Part shown: positions 61,120 through 64,000 of the stretch, piece by piece
How the letters are laid out: each line of letters begins with the position of its first letter
Position numbering within the stretch: position 1 is the first letter of the stretch
Source: Christiangramia sp. OXR-203
GTDB lineage: Bacteria > Bacteroidota > Bacteroidia > Flavobacteriales > Flavobacteriaceae
Length of the DNA: 64,000 nucleotides
Direction of reading: 5' to 3'
Assembly: GCF_034372165.1 (NCBI RefSeq)
Contig: NZ_CP139698.1
Location: 930,001-994,000 of the forward strand
The notes under the pieces: generated by a model
Database searches by the model: none
The model's input: the letters and a program-made list of their open reading frames with translations, nothing else
What the model was told of the DNA's origin: nothing
Program-made: the position numbers and the translations under genes

Positions 61120-62186
61120 TCTTTTGGTGTGTATGGCATTTCGCGATAGGATCTTAGACTAAAATAATTAAGCTGTCTTCTAATCTTGAAGCGTCTAACG
61201 AGATTTAATGGTTTCAATTTAAATTTCTTTTTGTCTTCATGTAGAAAATTGATGCAGGCATCAATCACTCTGCCGCTTGACTCTCCATCGAAATATGGGT
61301 GCGTAAAGTTTACATAATCTTCAATTGCCTTGGCTAGAATCTCTGATGGATTAAAAGCATGTTCGATGGCACTTTTGATGCCCGAAGCATCGGTAATATC
61401 AATAAGGTGTGATGATGGTTTATTGTTTCTGAAGGTTACTACCGGCTTTTTTTGCAGCATAAATTCGGTAATGGCAGAGGTGGTATCAGAAAACATTATA
61501 TCTGCCTGGCGAAACAGTGGTATGATATCTGGAGTTTCTATATACTCAAAATCTGTATGCTGTATAGATTTAATTTTTGCAATTTTATCTGCTGCCATCT
61601 TTGGATGTAAGACAACCAGAAATTTGTACTTCCCGGTTTTTGATATTCTTTCCAATTCATTAATTACAGTCTCATGATACGTCCAGCTATATTTAGGCGA
61701 AAAAGTAGAAGAAACAAGAATGGTTGGCTTTCGGCGTGGCTGTTCAGGTATTTGAAATAATGGATCGACCTTGGACCAGCCAGTTTCCTGAACCTGGAAA
61801 TGAGGTTTAGTTTTCTGAATTTCCTTGAAAATACTGGTTGTTGAAGGTCCCTGTGTACAGTACAGGTCGAAAAATCCGCGAATTCTGAAATGGCCTTTTT
61901 TAAAACTGTGTTTATTGGCCAAAAATCCATGAAAAATTTGAACTTTTAAACCGGGAATAAAATCGGCCACAACATCTGTAATAGTTAAAACAATATGAGG
62001 TTCGTAGGATATCACTTTCCTGATATCCAAAAGAAGATCACCAGCTTCCGGAAAAAACTTTTTTGGTTCGTCCAATTCTGAAAACCATTTTACTTCAAAA
62101 CCTCTTTTTCTAATTTCATTTTGTAGCGGTTCACCGATGGGTAGAGCGTACGTGTGACTTATATAGATAAGGAAGCGATATCTCAT
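61116..62186 (-). CDS. CDP-glycerol glycerophosphotransferase-family protein
   Basis: Protein of 356 residues of the TagB/TagF/GtcA-like (glyphos_transf) family: ISHTYALPIGEPL at the start, QIFHGFLANKHSFKKG, VSSTFSPKYSW, FLVVLHPKMAADKI, and the terminal motif IPLFRQADIMFSDTTSAITEF with the Ser/Asp block. In Gram-positives the family transfers glycerol- or ribitol-phosphate to teichoic acid; in Gram-negatives it decorates LPS or capsule, and the real donor is not always CDP-glycerol. It ends two bases before the GT9 gene, with which it forms one minus unit. Confidence 0.82.
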   Translation of the reverse strand: MRYRFLIYISHTYALPIGEPLQNEIRKRGFEVKWFSELDEPKKFFPEAGDLLLDIRKVISYEPHIVLTITDVVADFIPGLKVQIFHGFLANKHSFKKGHFRIRGFFDLYCTQGPSTTSIFKEIQKTKPHFQVQETGWSKVDPLFQIPEQPRRKPTILVSSTFSPKYSWTYHETVINELERISKTGKYKFLVVLHPKMAADKIAKIKSIQHTDFEYIETPDIIPLFRQADIMFSDTTSAITEFMLQKKPVVTFRNNKPSSHLIDITDASGIKSAIEHAFNPSEILAKAIEDYVNFTHPYFDGESSGRVIDACINFLHEDKKKFKLKPLNLVRRFKIRRQLNYFSLRSYREMPYTPKD

Positions 62187-62188
62187 GT

Positions 62189-63244
62189 TTAATTGAATTT
62201 AATAAAAACCTTTAATTTAGACAATACAAAATCTGGCTTGAATTCTTTATAAAGAATGGAAGATTCTTTGTTTATTGTTTTGGAAGCTTTTCCAGCGAAG
62301 AGCTTAGGTCTAAAATCGCGTAAATGAACGCTATAATTGCGGTCACCTTCAAAACTGGACCAGGCTGCTTTAGTAACCTGGGGTGAGAAGATAGCGAAGG
62401 TTGGAATGTCAAGAGCTTTCGCCATATTGATTGCTCCACCTTCATTACCAATTAGTGCGGTGCATTGTGAGCACAATGCAAGAAATTCCCTTAAACTTTT
62501 ACCGAAAATATCTGGTCTGGAGACTTCTTTTGCTTTTTCTGAAAGTAAATCTATAACACTATCTACCTGCGCTTTTTGTGAAGGAATGTAGTTGTATAAT
62601 AGCGTACAATCTTTTTCAGATGCAATGAAATTCAATACTTCAGCCATATAGTTTTCAGGATATGTCTTATTATAACTACTTCCCAGAATAGAGATCATAT
62701 AAATTGGCCTGGTCGTATCAACTTTTTGGGTTGATAAATAATTCTGCGCCCAATTGATTTCTTCAGTAGTGAGATAGACTTTAGGTTTAATAGGAGACAA
62801 ATCCTTTATACCTAAAGGATGCAATAACTTTAACCTGTTTTCTATGGCTAAGCCTGCTGAAGACTGAGGTCTGGAATCATATTTTATAACGTGAAGCAAT
62901 AGAGGTTTAGTGTACCATTTTTCGATGCCGATTCTGATTTTTGCACCGGTCGCATATGCAAGCAAAGCTGAATAAGGTTTGGAATATGCATCGATCACGA
63001 TATCATAATCAGTCTTTTTAAGCCTATTTCCAAATTTTAATAAGCCCGCGAACCCCTGATGCTTTTCAGGTTCGAAATTTATAATATTTGAGATATCAGG
63101 ATTGTTCTCTACAACGGGCGTGGTATGCTTGTAAATTAGATAATCCAGCTGAGCGGTCGGGTACTCTTTCCGAAGTGCCTCAAATAAGATTGAGGACATA
63201 AGTACGTCCCCAATCATTTTCATCTGTATTACAAGTATCTTCAA
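62189..63244 (-). CDS. Family 9 glycosyltransferase (heptosyltransferase-like), TTG start
   Basis: Protein of 351 residues. GT9 GT-B fold: KILVIQMKMIGDVLMSSI, then YDIVIDAYSKPYSALLAY, SILGSSYNKTYP and GNEGGAINMAKALDIPTFAIFSP, which contains the donor-binding loop. GT9 enzymes such as WaaC/WaaF add heptose to LPS inner core. No in-frame ATG lies before the first strand: the start is TTG at 63244; the first downstream ATG (63223) would remove the opening strand. It starts eight bases after dapD's stop. Confidence 0.88.
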   Translation of the reverse strand: MKILVIQMKMIGDVLMSSILFEALRKEYPTAQLDYLIYKHTTPVVENNPDISNIINFEPEKHQGFAGLLKFGNRLKKTDYDIVIDAYSKPYSALLAYATGAKIRIGIEKWYTKPLLLHVIKYDSRPQSSAGLAIENRLKLLHPLGIKDLSPIKPKVYLTTEEINWAQNYLSTQKVDTTRPIYMISILGSSYNKTYPENYMAEVLNFIASEKDCTLLYNYIPSQKAQVDSVIDLLSEKAKEVSRPDIFGKSLREFLALCSQCTALIGNEGGAINMAKALDIPTFAIFSPQVTKAAWSSFEGDRNYSVHLRDFRPKLFAGKASKTINKESSILYKEFKPDFVLSKLKVFIKFN

Positions 63245-63252
63245 ACCTATTG

Positions 63253-64000
63253 CTAAACTGCCACGTTATACTCACGTAGAGCATCATTCAATGATGTTTT
63301 CTTGTTCGTGGATTCTTTTCGTTTCCCAATAATAAGGGCGCACGGCACCTGGTATTCACCTGCAGGGAATTTTTTGGTGTAACTTCCAGGGATCACTACA
63401 GATCTCGCCGGAACATAGCCTTTAAATTCTTTTGGTTCATCGCCGGTTACATCAATGATCTTGGTAGATGCTGTAAGTACCACATTTGCACCAAGTACTG
63501 CTTCTTTTTCCACACGAATTCCTTCTACCACAATGCTTCGGGATCCAAGAAATGCATTATCCTCTATGATTACTGGCGCTGCCTGAAGTGGTTCCAGAAC
63601 TCCGCCAATACCAACACCACCACTTAAATGAACATTCTTACCAATTTGAGCACAGCTTCCAACGGTCGCCCAGGTATCTACCATGGTACCTTCATCCACA
63701 TAAGAACCGATATTTACATAACTTGGCATTAGAATAACGCCAGATGAAATGTAAGCACCATGTCTTGCTACAGCATTAGGTACAACTCTAATTCCTTTTT
63801 CTTTATATCCTTTTTTCAAAGGCATTTTATCATGATATTCGAATATACCGGCTTCCAGAGTTTCCATTTTCTGGATCGGGAAGTAAAGTACCACTGCTTT
63901 TTTAACCCATTCATTCACCTGCCAGCCATCTGTTACCGGTTCAGCAGTTCTAAGCTCTCCCTTGTCTAGAAGGTCGATTACCTTACGGATAGCATCTGTA
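63253..64000 (-). CDS. dapD: 2,3,4,5-tetrahydropyridine-2,6-dicarboxylate N-succinyltransferase, 5' cut
   Basis: The frame is open to the window edge, so this is the last 248 residues of about 270. DapD succinylates THDP in the lysine/diaminopimelate route. The start of the visible part is IRKVIDLLDKGEL; the left-handed beta-helix of hexapeptide repeats is clear (GAYISSGVILMPSYVNIG; HLSGGVGIGGVLEP; IIEDNAFLGSRSIVVEGI), followed by the C-terminal GYVPARSVVIPGSY and KKFPAGEYQVPCALIIG. Metabolically unrelated to the glycan genes downstream, but tightly spaced with them. Confidence 0.96.
   Translation of the reverse strand, partial: TDAIRKVIDLLDKGELRTAEPVTDGWQVNEWVKKAVVLYFPIQKMETLEAGIFEYHDKMPLKKGYKEKGIRVVPNAVARHGAYISSGVILMPSYVNIGSYVDEGTMVDTWATVGSCAQIGKNVHLSGGVGIGGVLEPLQAAPVIIEDNAFLGSRSIVVEGIRVEKEAVLGANVVLTASTKIIDVTGDEPKEFKGYVPARSVVIPGSYTKKFPAGEYQVPCALIIGKRKESTNKKTSLNDALREYNVAV

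Noticed and set aside
1-64000. CRISPR arrays, rRNA or tRNA genes, integrases, phage genes
   Set aside because: I looked for spaced direct repeats, cloverleaf-type segments and typical phage or integrase motifs and found none. A tRNA scan would be needed to exclude a missed tRNA.

Overview
This window is an AT-rich, gene-dense piece of chromosome from a Bacteroidota bacterium, most likely a marine Flavobacteriaceae of the Christiangramia (Gramella) type. The evidence for this is: two proteins with gliding-motility / type IX secretion type B C-terminal domains; TAnnTTTG-type promoter boxes with upstream TTG or TTTG; weak or absent Shine-Dalgarno sequences; a menaquinone pathway; many signal peptides ending in AQ; and lipoproteins with short lipoboxes. 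The genus is inferred from protein style, not from any search. No rRNA, tRNA, CRISPR array, insertion sequence, prophage or integrase was seen, and no stretch over about 300 bases lacks a gene.

Layout. 1-3.1 kb: the 3' end of a FabH-type gene, small hypothetical proteins, a secreted fasciclin protein and a DUF4136 lipoprotein. 3.1-8.9 kb (minus): pheT, a secreted TPR protein, recG. 9.0-12.9 kb (plus): a secreted M1 aminopeptidase followed almost without a gap by two tandem patatin-like lipases. 12.9-16.9 kb (minus): a membrane-anchored protein, an FMN/Fe-S glutamate synthase-like protein, an exported M20 amidohydrolase and an exported DsrE protein. 17-21.4 kb (plus): a UvrD/PcrA helicase with a TTG start, a DUF2945 protein, a YciO-type YrdC protein and an alpha/beta hydrolase. 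21.4-25 kb (minus): an M48-like lipoprotein, an OmpA lipoprotein, a GT2 glycosyltransferase and a stand-alone HsdR-N nuclease-like protein. 25-32.8 kb (plus): holA, then menA, a UPF0173 hydrolase, menC, a CPBP protease, menE, a CIA30 protein and an M24 peptidase. 32.8-37 kb (minus): a second M1 peptidase, a degenerate zincin-like partner and an acyl-CoA carboxylase beta chain. 37-41.8 kb: a small membrane protein, DinB, ettA, a half-length DUF1456 protein, a DUF2254 protein and hsp20. 41.8-51.4 kb (minus): a repeat-bearing secreted protein, uvrB, two type IX secreted giants and an ABC-2 exporter. 51.4-58.4 kb: an unrecognised conserved protein (plus), then a minus run of a nucleoid-associated protein, a pRiA4b ORF-3-like protein, ctaA, cca, tsaC and a GT4. 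58.4-64 kb: a divergent GT4 paralogue, a GT2 and a Kdo/WaaP-type kinase (plus), then a CDP-glycerol transferase-like protein, a GT9 heptosyltransferase-like protein and the 3' part of dapD (minus).

How the genes work together. Much of the window is housekeeping: translation (pheT, ettA, tsaC, cca), repair and replication (recG, uvrD, uvrB, holA), quinone and heme supply (menA/menC/menE, ctaA) and lysine/peptidoglycan precursors (dapD). The rest serves the cell envelope. The 57-63 kb block looks like a lipooligosaccharide core assembly cluster with possible phosphate or glycerol-phosphate decoration, and several units pair secreted peptidases with lipases or companion proteins. I found no clear defence island or mobile system. 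The most system-like candidates are the envelope-glycan cluster, the aminopeptidase plus twin-patatin unit, the M1 plus degenerate-zincin pair and the stand-alone HsdR-N protein beside holA.
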